Of a stretch of 64,000 nucleotides of DNA, positions 54,919-63,348 are shown in pieces; the first letter of the stretch is position 1; every line of letters starts with the position of its first letter. Position numbers and translations under genes: made by a program. Source of the DNA: Sphingobacteriales bacterium. GTDB taxonomy: Bacteria > Bacteroidota > Bacteroidia > Chitinophagales > CAIOSU01. Location of the stretch: assembly GCA_027486795.1 (NCBI GenBank), contig JAIXOI010000049.1:124001-188000 (forward strand), in the 5' to 3' direction. The notes beneath the pieces were generated by a model. The model ran no database searches, had not been told where the DNA came from, and saw only the letters and a program-made list of their open reading frames with translations.

Positions 54919-56635
54919 ATTGCGCCAGTTGATAGCCTTCTAGGCGGTTATGATAAAAGAGTAATAGTTTCAGGTCTTCGCTGGTTATATCGCCATCCTT
55001 GTTGCGCATCAGGGTGCTGGCGTTGTGGTATAGGCCAACGTTATCCAATCCATGCTGGATGAGGTCGTGCAGGCCGTTTTCGTGAAAGTGTCTTGGGGTA
55101 ATAATTTTCCCTTCCTTCTCCAATTCGTAAATGCGGTCGCGAACGCGCCCTACGGCTGCTGCAAAATCGGCATAAGGTATTACCCGGTCTTCTTTTGGTA
55201 GGCGAAGAATATCATACAAATCGTGCCTACGGAAGCGTTTCTTAAGCATCGTAAAGGCCACATAAGATACCATGTGGCTGCTAAACACTACGTTGTAATC
55301 GTGAAATTTTTTCACAATCACATCGCCCAAAAGCTTCACATACTCGCCATTTCGCTGTTGGTCTTCTTTTAGTTCGCCACCCGAAAGGAAGTAGTTTTTG
55401 ATGTCTATCTCCTCACCGCGTTTGTCAATGCTTCTTCCGTCGGGCGTTACTTGGTTGCCAAATAGGTCCATGCACGGGGCATACGATAGGTATATTTTAG
55501 AGCTCTTGGTAAAGAACTTCCAGATAAAGCTCAGCATCTTAAACGAAGTACTATACCGGTCGTTTTCTACCAAGTACTGCTCTTTACCAGTTGCCTTCAA
55601 GTGCTCGTCGATAAGGCCTGGTGCCTCAAGTACAAAGTGGTAGCTAATGGTTACCGGCACCACAATTATCTTTTTGGCGCTTTCGGGGTTGCCTTCTTTT
55701 TCGGCCTTGATGTAGTTTAGGTATTGCGCATCTACTGCGGTGCCTAGTAAGCCGAGTTTCAGGCGTTTTTCAATTTCGCCGCTGCGCGAGCGGGTGCCAC
55801 CCGGAAAAAACAGGCTGTGCACGCCGTCGTGCAATGCTTGGGTGCTATATTCTTTAAGCGTTTCGAGGTAAATAGGGTGCTTTTTGCGCCTATCTACCTT
55901 ATAAGCGCCAAGGCGCTCAATAAAGTAGGCTAGTATGCGAATGCCAAAAAGGTTAAGCCCTGCACCATATATAAAGGCAGGCAAGCCCATTTCGTGTATG
56001 GCCCAACCGATTACCATACTATCGAGGTTGGTAATGTGGGTGGGTACTATTATAACGGTATGGCTTTTGGCAAGCTCTCTAATGCTTTCCAAATCGCCTT
56101 CGTAAATAAAGCGGTTGTGGGTGCTAAATTGCTGGCTGAGTTTTTCTTTGAACTTGATGCCTAAGTTAGAGCGCAGTAACCTTGAAAAACCGAACGGTAA
56201 TGCACGACTGGCAAATTCATATATCGATGGGTCAAAATTGCCGATAATCTCATTGGTGTAATGAGATATCATAGAGTTTAGCATCTCTTTGGCCTCTTCT
56301 TCCTGCTTCTTGGGGTCGTCGGTTATGCCGCTAATGCGCACCAGGCGCTTCTTTAGCTCGTCCCAATATTCTTTCTCGTCTTCCGGGTCGGCTTTCCATG
56401 CTTTTTCGGTAAGGCGAATACGCTCTTGATAAACGGTACGGGCCAGCTCGTCCAACAGTGCCTCGGTAGTGGGAAAACTCTTGAGCAGTTGAGCATTGGT
56501 GCTACTTATTATATCCTGAATAAACTCGTACCGTTTGGTACTGAGTTTATAAATGGGCCATTGCTCAATATCAGGAATGATAGGCGGTAAGCTGCCTTTG
56601 TGTTCCTTTGGGTCATTTGTTACTGGTTGCTGCAT
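54911..56635 (-). CDS. PlsB-like glycerol-3-phosphate acyltransferase
   Basis: 574 residues, between short PlsC (about 250) and PlsB (about 800). The acyltransferase motifs are I HITNLD (His-x4-Asp) in VIIVPTHITNLDSMVIGWA, II in GAYKVDRRKKHP, III in LFFPGGTRSRSGEIEKRLKLG, and IV in IVVPVTISYHFV. The N-terminal 200 residues and C-terminal 200 residues are family-specific helical parts. It is the first gene of a coupled pair with gpsA, which supports glycerol-3-phosphate as acceptor. Confidence 0.88.
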   Translation of the reverse strand: MQQPVTNDPKEHKGSLPPIIPDIEQWPIYKLSTKRYEFIQDIISSTNAQLLKSFPTTEALLDELARTVYQERIRLTEKAWKADPEDEKEYWDELKKRLVRISGITDDPKKQEEEAKEMLNSMISHYTNEIIGNFDPSIYEFASRALPFGFSRLLRSNLGIKFKEKLSQQFSTHNRFIYEGDLESIRELAKSHTVIIVPTHITNLDSMVIGWAIHEMGLPAFIYGAGLNLFGIRILAYFIERLGAYKVDRRKKHPIYLETLKEYSTQALHDGVHSLFFPGGTRSRSGEIEKRLKLGLLGTAVDAQYLNYIKAEKEGNPESAKKIIVVPVTISYHFVLEAPGLIDEHLKATGKEQYLVENDRYSTSFKMLSFIWKFFTKSSKIYLSYAPCMDLFGNQVTPDGRSIDKRGEEIDIKNYFLSGGELKEDQQRNGEYVKLLGDVIVKKFHDYNVVFSSHMVSYVAFTMLKKRFRRHDLYDILRLPKEDRVIPYADFAAAVGRVRDRIYELEKEGKIITPRHFHENGLHDLIQHGLDNVGLYHNASTLMRNKDGDITSEDLKLLLFYHNRLEGYQLAQYV

Positions 56636-56684
56636 AGGGCACGCCTCAAAACATACGGGGTGAAATTATGGCTTTTTTCCGAAA

Positions 56685-56830
56685 TGGTCGATGGTCGATA
56701 GTCCATAGTCGATGGAAAAGCCCATGTATTGTGAGGAATGGATATAAAAAAGTAAGAGACGCTATCATAATAACGTCTCTTACTTTTATTCGTTTTTATC
56801 TGTGGACCGTGGACTGTCGACCATCGACCA
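56685..56830. repeat. Inverted repeat of GGTCGATGGTCGA words around a terminator
   Basis: Left arm 56685-56712 pairs with right arm 56803-56830 (24 of 28 bases). The arms are built from TGGTCGA and AGTCCA words. The terminator hairpin 56748-56787 sits inside the loop. Confidence 0.82.
56748..56787 (-). terminator. Rho-independent terminator of the SPOR-protein gene
   Basis: A 14-bp perfect stem (56748-56761 with 56774-56787) with a 12-nt loop and T-rich flanks on both strands. It can serve the minus-strand gene ending at 56835 and may also shield the plus strand. Confidence 0.88.
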
Positions 56831-56834
56831 AAAA

Positions 56835-57467
56835 TTACTTCTTCTTCTTAAGGTCGCGTATCGGTTGGCCCAAGATGCTTTCTGCTTCTTCATCGGTAAT
56901 GCGAACGCCATCTTTGTAAGGCACCAACCATGAGTCTTTGATACCCATTTTCTTCATATCGCTTTCGAAGCCTTTAGCTGCCTCAAGAGTAGTAAAGTAG
57001 CCAATAACGTATTTGTTGGTTCCATTTACGTCCTCGTAGCTTATCTTCTTGGTTTCGGTAAAGTATTGGTTGATGTTAAATTTCTGGTAAGCACCTATTT
57101 GCACTTTAAAGGCAATGCCTTCTGGTTTTACATTCACTGGGTCAACTACTACTGGAGCTGGTTTTAGCTTCTCGGCAGTAAGTTCGTCTTGCAATTGGTT
57201 TACTTCATCCTCTTTTTGCGCAACTGCGGTTTTTAGGCGTTCGTTTTCGGCTTGCAAGTTTTTTATCTGGCTATTAAGCTGGTTCACCATTATATTTAGG
57301 TCGTCCTTGCTTGGTTTTTTTACTTTTTCTTTTTTCTTTTTTTCCTTTTTGCCTTTTTTACCGTCGTTTTCAACTTGGCCATCCGTATCGGCTTGCGCAT
57401 GAACATTTAACACCGGAGCCAATGTCAATATCATCATCAACAGTGATACGATTACGTGCTTTTTCAT
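56835..57467 (-). CDS. Secreted SPOR-domain protein with coiled coil
   Basis: 210 residues: signal peptide (ends NVHAQ), then a Lys-rich stretch (GKKGKKEKKKKEKVKK), a coiled coil at about 55-100 (LNIMVNQLNSQIKNLQAENERLKTAVAQKEDEVNQLQDEL), a Pro/Val linker, and a C-terminal SPOR-like domain from about 120 (IAFKVQIGAYQKF ... NKYVIGYFTTLEAAKGFESDMKKMGIKDSWLV). SPOR domains bind denuded septal peptidoglycan. It probably sits in the periplasm, with the basic region near anionic glycans or membrane. Confidence 0.88.
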   Translation of the reverse strand: MKKHVIVSLLMMILTLAPVLNVHAQADTDGQVENDGKKGKKEKKKKEKVKKPSKDDLNIMVNQLNSQIKNLQAENERLKTAVAQKEDEVNQLQDELTAEKLKPAPVVVDPVNVKPEGIAFKVQIGAYQKFNINQYFTETKKISYEDVNGTNKYVIGYFTTLEAAKGFESDMKKMGIKDSWLVPYKDGVRITDEEAESILGQPIRDLKKKK

Positions 57468-57603
57468 TAGGTTGGTTTTGGGTTTTGTACTATTAATGCC
57501 TAAAACTAAGCATTATCGCTAATAATAAACACCTTTGCATAAGGTAAGTAATGGTAGTTGTTGGTGTTGATTGGGTAAATTGTTGTACACTTTTCTTTTA
57601 GCT

Positions 57604-58242
57604 ATGGGTTTAAAGTTGCCGATTTTTCCATTGGGTTTAGTTGTTTTTCCGGGCGAAAAGCTCAACCTGCATATATTTGAGCCTCGCTACAAAGAGTTGT
57701 TGACCGATGTGTTGCAGGAGCATATCACGTTCGGGATACCCGCATACATTGAGAACGAATTGAAGCCATACGGCACCGAAGTAGAGCTTTTGGGTATAGA
57801 AAGGGTATATGCTAAGGGTGAAATGGATGTGCGCACCATAGGCAAGCGTATTTTTCGTATTGCAGATGTTATTAATCCAATGCCCAGTAAACTTTACTCA
57901 GGCGCCTATGCCGATTATGTTGACCAAGTTGATAATCCTGATCCTAAATTAGGAGCCGAAATTGTGGACATGATGCGCCAATTGCACTTGACCTTAAAGG
58001 TGGAAAAGGAAGAGCTCAAAGGCATGGACGAAACGTTTTCAACCTTTCAGTTGGGTCACTTTGTGGGCTTTAATGTTCAACAAGAATATGATTTTCTTAC
58101 ACTGCCTAGCGAGCGCGACAGGCAGTTTATGATTTTGCAGCACCTCCGTAAAATTTTGCCTTACGCTACCGAAACCGAACGTCTAAAAGAGCGCATACAA
58201 GCCAACGGGCACTTTAAAGATATTTTACCGCCCAATATTTAA
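57604..58242 (+). CDS. LON peptidase substrate-binding (Lon-N) domain protein
   Basis: 212 residues from ATG 57604; a TTG at 57571 adds only a weak N-terminus. KLPIFPLGLVVFPGEKLNLHIFEPRYKELLTDVL is the Lon-N signature, with no ATPase or protease part. Stand-alone Lon-N proteins are common and of unclear role, perhaps adaptors in protein quality control. It lies in the same direction as the sensor kinase gene, 93 bp upstream of it. Confidence 0.88.
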   Translation: MGLKLPIFPLGLVVFPGEKLNLHIFEPRYKELLTDVLQEHITFGIPAYIENELKPYGTEVELLGIERVYAKGEMDVRTIGKRIFRIADVINPMPSKLYSGAYADYVDQVDNPDPKLGAEIVDMMRQLHLTLKVEKEELKGMDETFSTFQLGHFVGFNVQQEYDFLTLPSERDRQFMILQHLRKILPYATETERLKERIQANGHFKDILPPNI

Positions 58243-58335
58243 GGTTCCACAACCTAAGGTTGATTCTATTTTCATTTACAGCCTCAAAGCGCAACTTTTG
58301 TAAACAGTTAACCTTAAATAATCCATATTTGTAAG

Positions 58336-61215
58336 GTGAGAATTTTGTTCGCTGTTGTGGGTTGTTTGCTGTTGTCCGCTACCTCAAGGGCACAATACCC
58401 CTTTTATCACAGTATCACTACCGAAGAAGGCCTGCCCAGCAATGAAGTTTATAGCGTTGTGCAAGACAAAGCCGGGTTTATCTGGATTGGTTGCGATGTA
58501 GGTTTGGTTCGTTACAATGGGGTCTCGTTTAAGCAATATAAAAATCAGGCACAAAAAAGCAGGGTAATGGCAGGCCTAGTCGTTTCGCCAGGTGGGCGTA
58601 TATATGGCACCAATTTCAGTAACCAAATATTTTACTACGAAAATGATAGCCTACACGAATTGAAAGGATGGCAAGGTAATGTTGCAAACATATTCATTGA
58701 CAAGGAAGCGAACTTGTGGGTATCGGGTTTAGATGGGCTATTTGTTTATAACGAGCAAAACAAAACGTGGAGCGAACCCGATAGCAGTATAACCGGGATC
58801 CGAGGTGCCATCGTTAATAGCACAGGTGAGGTATGGTTTTTGAACTCAAAAGAAAATAAGGTGGGTAGCACGCAAAATGGCTCGACCCAATTTTATGAAG
58901 TGAAACACCCAGAGAATTTCGATTTTAACCTAGCCACCTACTATTTGTTTGTAGGTACCAGTGGTGAATGGGTAATATCGGTGGCCAATGGCGATTTGTA
59001 TAAGCGCAAAGAGAAGGATTTCGTGCCATTTGTATCAAATAATCTTAACAAGGAGTTGGTTGGCAGAAAGTATAATCATATAAGGGAAATGCCAGACGGT
59101 AATATATGGTTCTGCTCGTTTAGTGGCATAGTAGTGTATAACCCCAATACCGATGAGGCCAATGTACTGTTCGATGGCATATCGTTCTCAAATTTATTAT
59201 TGGATAGTGAGCAAGGCTTATGGCTTACTTCTTTAAACTCTGGGTTGTTGTACATTCCGGATTTAAGATTTATGAGCTGGAGCAGCGAATTTAATGCCAT
59301 ACCCACCAACAATACTACCCAGCTTAGTCTAGCTGATAGCAACCTATATTTTGCGACATCCGATGGTTATTTTGGAAGTATGGACGTTGCAACCAGAAAG
59401 GTTGAAAGCTATTATTCAGGATCGCGAACCGATATAAACGGGCTGTATTTCGATGCCCAAACGCAAACGCTCTCCTTTAATAGTTTTAGTAATTTGTATA
59501 GTTGGCATGGCGATAAGCTGAAATTGCATCCAGTTGCTTCTCCGCCCGTGAAAGCAATATTGAGGGTAAAGGAAAAACTGTTTTACGCAACTTCATTTGG
59601 TGTTTATGCAGCCGATACAATTTTAGGCGACCCAAGCAGCCGTAAGCTAACCGATGTATGGGCAAGAGACTTGCTACATAACGCAACTGATAATAACGTT
59701 TGGGTAGCTACCGATAATGGAGTTACATTGATTGATGCGGTTTCGGAAGCAATGGAAACGGTATTCTTTTCGGGCAAGCAGATAATTGCTTTAGGCAGCG
59801 AAAGCGCAAACATTTATGCATTGGTTTATACGGGGCAAATAATGGTTATCGACTCTCGAAACCAAACCAAACTATTGGCCACGCTGCCAAACAATGCTAA
59901 TGGCAACGATATTGAACTTGCTGATGGTAAAATATTGGTAGCCACCAACCAAGGGCTTTGGGTTTACCATTTGGCATCAACGTTATGGAGCCGTATTGAT
60001 AAGACTATGGGTTTGGCATCCAACAACGTTAAGGCCATTAAAGTATTCAAAAACCAAGTTTGGCTGGCAACTGGCAACGGATTGCAAACCATACCACTGG
60101 CATACAAGTATGATAAGCCATTAGCAAAAATGTATTTGGCACAGCTTGCCGTAAATGGCATAATTAAACCAATTACCCAGCTACTGCAACTGGAGTACAG
60201 AGATGTTTTTAGTTTTGTGCCAGAAGCAGCCGCTTTTAGTTCGCTAGGCAAATTTCAATATGCTTACCGAATAATAGAGGCCGACACAACATGGCAATTG
60301 TTGCCAGCCACTACCAAATTATTTGCCGTGCCCAGTATAGCACCGGGCAACTTTACCTTTCAGCTCAAAGCCATTGATCATTCAGGGCGCGATTCAGAGA
60401 ATATTATAACTGTCAAAGGATATATGCAGCCGCCTTTTTGGCAACGCTGGTGGTTTTATGTTTTGTTGGCAGCTTTAGGGGTTGCTTTGGCTTTTGTTGG
60501 CTTTAGATACCGACTAGCTTCTATCCGACGAAAGCAACAGTTGGAGCTAGATCGGATTAGAATGGAGAACGAGTTGGAACTGTCTCAGCAGGCAGCATTG
60601 AAAGCACAAATGAACCCACATTTTATTTTCAACGTACTAAACTCTATTAAGAGTTATGTTTACGAGAACGATAAAAAAAGTGCAGCGGAGTACTTAAACA
60701 CCTTTGCAAAGCTCATTAGGCGAATACTAACTATGAGCAGCGAAGCGAATGTAAGTTTGGAGGAAGAGCTTAATGCCCTAGAGTTATACATACAGCTCGA
60801 AGGCATGTTGCTCGAGCCTCCGTTTGAATATTCAATAGTAGTAAATCCGGAAATTGACACTCACGCTATGCGTTTGCCCGCGTTATTGATTCAGCCGTAT
60901 GTAGAAAATGCCTTTAAGCATGGCCTCCGGCACCAACAGGGTTTTAAGAAACTGGACATTGATATTGAGCAATTAACAACTGGTCTTTTGAAAATATCCA
61001 TTCAAGATAATGGTATAGGTAGGCAAGCGGCTAATTTATTGAACCAGGATAGGCCGACCGAACACCAATCATTTGCAACTGCGGCAAACAGCAAACGATT
61101 GGCTTTGTTGAACAAAAACCAAGCAGGAAGCGTAAATGTAATATACATTGATAAAACTAGCAATTCGGGCTTGAATGCGGGCACAGCCGTAATTATCACT
61201 ATTAAAACTTTATGA
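58336..61215 (+). CDS. Membrane sensor histidine kinase, propeller sensor with LytS-type kinase
   Basis: 959 residues from a GTG start (MRILFAVVGCLLLSATSRAQ, signal peptide). The periplasmic part to about 620 is a two-component regulator propeller (EEGLPSNEVYSVVQDKAGFIWIGCDVGLVRYNG ... repeated WV/LAT-xNG-L blades). A Y_Y_Y-like segment (about 630-700: FQYAYRIIEADTTWQLLP ... FTFQLKAID) and one membrane helix (about 706-728) follow. The His_kinase domain has the phospho-acceptor in MNPHFIFNVLNSIKSYV (His near 761) and the ATP-binding LIQPYVENAFKHGL. It is coupled to the LytTR regulator by a 4-bp overlap. The signal sensed is unknown. Confidence 0.93.
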   Translation: MRILFAVVGCLLLSATSRAQYPFYHSITTEEGLPSNEVYSVVQDKAGFIWIGCDVGLVRYNGVSFKQYKNQAQKSRVMAGLVVSPGGRIYGTNFSNQIFYYENDSLHELKGWQGNVANIFIDKEANLWVSGLDGLFVYNEQNKTWSEPDSSITGIRGAIVNSTGEVWFLNSKENKVGSTQNGSTQFYEVKHPENFDFNLATYYLFVGTSGEWVISVANGDLYKRKEKDFVPFVSNNLNKELVGRKYNHIREMPDGNIWFCSFSGIVVYNPNTDEANVLFDGISFSNLLLDSEQGLWLTSLNSGLLYIPDLRFMSWSSEFNAIPTNNTTQLSLADSNLYFATSDGYFGSMDVATRKVESYYSGSRTDINGLYFDAQTQTLSFNSFSNLYSWHGDKLKLHPVASPPVKAILRVKEKLFYATSFGVYAADTILGDPSSRKLTDVWARDLLHNATDNNVWVATDNGVTLIDAVSEAMETVFFSGKQIIALGSESANIYALVYTGQIMVIDSRNQTKLLATLPNNANGNDIELADGKILVATNQGLWVYHLASTLWSRIDKTMGLASNNVKAIKVFKNQVWLATGNGLQTIPLAYKYDKPLAKMYLAQLAVNGIIKPITQLLQLEYRDVFSFVPEAAAFSSLGKFQYAYRIIEADTTWQLLPATTKLFAVPSIAPGNFTFQLKAIDHSGRDSENIITVKGYMQPPFWQRWWFYVLLAALGVALAFVGFRYRLASIRRKQQLELDRIRMENELELSQQAALKAQMNPHFIFNVLNSIKSYVYENDKKSAAEYLNTFAKLIRRILTMSSEANVSLEEELNALELYIQLEGMLLEPPFEYSIVVNPEIDTHAMRLPALLIQPYVENAFKHGLRHQQGFKKLDIDIEQLTTGLLKISIQDNGIGRQAANLLNQDRPTEHQSFATAANSKRLALLNKNQAGSVNVIYIDKTSNSGLNAGTAVIITIKTL

Positions 61216-61979
61216 GCCAACCTATAACTGCAATAATAGTAGATGATGCAGCCCAAGCGCGCAAGTTATTGCGGCTTATGCTTGCCGAGCATGCCCCCCA
61301 AGTGGTGGTAAAAGGTGAGGCAGCCAATGTGGTTGAGGCTTTGCAATTGGCCATAACGGCCCAACCCGATGTGGTGTTTTTGGATATTGAAATGCCCGGA
61401 AAATCAGGTCTTCAACTAGCGGAAGAGTTGCACAAGGCTGCTTTACCTTGCGACGTGGTTTTTACCACTGCCTACAATAAATATGCGGTCCAAGCTTTTC
61501 GTCTTTCAGCAGTTGATTATCTTTTGAAACCGATTGATGAAAGCCAATTGATTGAAGCTGTTGAAAAGGTAACAGGCAGAAAAAACGTAGCTAATGGCAA
61601 CGAGCGTTTGGGGCAGCTAGTCGAAAACTTGAAATCGGGAACGCAGGATACACTTAGTATACCTATAATTAATGGTTACCAATTTGTGAGTGTGGGCAGC
61701 ATTATTAGCATTACGGCCGATGGCTCTTACGTAAATATAGTGCTTGCTGATGGCACCACAATGGTTGTATCAAAAAACCTAAAGTACTTTGAGCAGGCGC
61801 TAGAAGGGTTTCCGCAATTTGTGAGGGTGCATCGGTCATACCTCATCAACTTGCAGCAAATGAAACGTTTTGAGCGCAGTGGCCGCGGAACAATTATTAT
61901 GAACGACAACAGCGAAATTGATTTGGCGCGCGAGAGAAGGGACAGTTTTTTTGCCGCCTTAGAGCAATTTAAAAAGTAA
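61212..61979 (+). CDS. LytTR-family response regulator
   Basis: 255 residues. The receiver domain has acidic Asp11-Asp12, phospho-acceptor Asp58 (VVFLDIEMPGKSG), Thr in VVFTTAYNKYAVQAF and Lys in YLLKPID. The C-terminal LytTR domain runs from about 155 (FVSVGSIISITADGSYVNIVL ... FPQFVRVHRSYLINL). It would bind promoter repeats when phosphorylated by the kinase directly upstream. Its ATG overlaps the kinase stop (ATGA). Confidence 0.95.
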   Translation: MSQPITAIIVDDAAQARKLLRLMLAEHAPQVVVKGEAANVVEALQLAITAQPDVVFLDIEMPGKSGLQLAEELHKAALPCDVVFTTAYNKYAVQAFRLSAVDYLLKPIDESQLIEAVEKVTGRKNVANGNERLGQLVENLKSGTQDTLSIPIINGYQFVSVGSIISITADGSYVNIVLADGTTMVVSKNLKYFEQALEGFPQFVRVHRSYLINLQQMKRFERSGRGTIIMNDNSEIDLARERRDSFFAALEQFKK

Positions 61980-62056
61980 CGAGAAGCAAAAGCTAAGGTT
62001 GTCTCGGTTATTAACAGTGAATGAAAGAACCATCGCCCGAAACCCGATGTTATCAT

Positions 62057-62064
62057 TATATTTG
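62057..62064 (+). promoter_or_regulatory. -7 box of the M16 peptidase pair
   Basis: TATATTTG, exact TAnnTTTG, 42 bp before the ATG at 62107. No TTG at the standard spacing. Confidence 0.4.
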
Positions 62065-62106
62065 TTGGCACATTGCCCACCGGGCCAAAAGAGCAATTGA
62101 ACTATT

Positions 62107-63348
62107 ATGGTACAATACGAGCGGTTTACGCTAGATAACGGCCTGCGGGTATTGGTACAGGAAGACCAAACAACCCCACTGGCGGCAGTGAATATACTTT
62201 ACGATGTGGGCTCTAGGGACGAAACGCCTGAAAAGACTGGTTTTGCCCATTTGTTTGAGCACCTTATGTTTGAGGGCTCGGCCAATATCGAAAACTTTGA
62301 TGAGCCCCTGCAGCGTGCTGGTGGCGAAAGTAATGCCTTTACCAACAGCGACATAACCAACTACTACGATATTTTACCAGCCGCCAATTTAGAGACTGCT
62401 TTTTGGTTGGAATCGGATAGGATGTTGAGTTTGGATATTAACGAGGAGAGCCTTGAGTTGCAACGCAAAGTGGTAATAGAAGAGTTTAAAGAAAACTACC
62501 TAAACCAACCATACGGCGATGTGTGGCACTTGATAAGCGATCTTGCTTACAAAGTGCACCCATACCAGTGGCCAACTATTGGCAAAAACTTGGCGCATAT
62601 TGAAGCTTTTAAGCTGAACGATGTAACTCAGTTTTTTAAAAAGTTCTACGTACCCAATAATGCCATATTGGTAGTAGGCGGCAGTGTAACGGTTGACCAA
62701 GTGCAATCACTTTCCGAAAAATGGTTTGGTGGCATACCTGCGGGCAAACCTATTAATAGGGATATTCCATTTGAGCCTATACAAACCAGCAAACGAGAGT
62801 TGGAAATAGTTGCCGATGTGCCAGGCGATGCCTTGTACAAGTTGTACCACATGGGCGATCGTAACTCTACCAATTTTTATGTGATGGATTTGGTGAGCGA
62901 TGTATTGGCGCAAGGCAATGCTTCATTGCTTTACCGCAGGTTGGTAAAAGAGTTGAGCCTTTTTACCGAAATTGAAGCCTATACCACAGGTACCATGGAT
63001 GCTGGGCTGTTTATAATTGAAGCAAAAACGGTGCCCGGAGTGGATATGAAAAGGGCCGAAAAAGCCCTAGATGATGAATTGGCCCGGTTTGCCGAAACCA
63101 GAATATTGGAGCGAGAACTCTTAAAAGTAAAAAACAAGCAGGAGAGCGCAACGGTGTTCAGCGAAGTGAATATACTGCACCGTGCCATGAACCTAGCATA
63201 CTATGAGTTGATTGGCGATGCTGGGTTAATCAATACCGAAATGGATAAGTATCTGGCCGTTACAGAAGCAGACGTGCTACTACATTCGCAACAAGTTTTT
63301 AAGCCGGAGAATTGCTCCACGATATACTATTATGCCAATAAAAAATAA
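62107..63348 (+). CDS. M16 zinc peptidase, catalytic subunit
   Basis: 413 residues, normal for one M16 subunit of the PqqL/MPP type. The inverted zinc motif HLFEH is His48-x-x-Glu51-His52 (GFAHLFEHLMFEGS), and the third ligand Glu lies in the downstream VVIEEFKENYLNQPYGD. An RGG-like loop and the second half (YHMGDRNSTNFYVMDLVSDVL) complete the fold. It acts on peptides, probably in the periplasm of the cell or in the cytoplasm; no signal peptide is seen. It works with the non-catalytic subunit encoded directly downstream. Confidence 0.92.
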   Translation: MVQYERFTLDNGLRVLVQEDQTTPLAAVNILYDVGSRDETPEKTGFAHLFEHLMFEGSANIENFDEPLQRAGGESNAFTNSDITNYYDILPAANLETAFWLESDRMLSLDINEESLELQRKVVIEEFKENYLNQPYGDVWHLISDLAYKVHPYQWPTIGKNLAHIEAFKLNDVTQFFKKFYVPNNAILVVGGSVTVDQVQSLSEKWFGGIPAGKPINRDIPFEPIQTSKRELEIVADVPGDALYKLYHMGDRNSTNFYVMDLVSDVLAQGNASLLYRRLVKELSLFTEIEAYTTGTMDAGLFIIEAKTVPGVDMKRAEKALDDELARFAETRILERELLKVKNKQESATVFSEVNILHRAMNLAYYELIGDAGLINTEMDKYLAVTEADVLLHSQQVFKPENCSTIYYYANKK

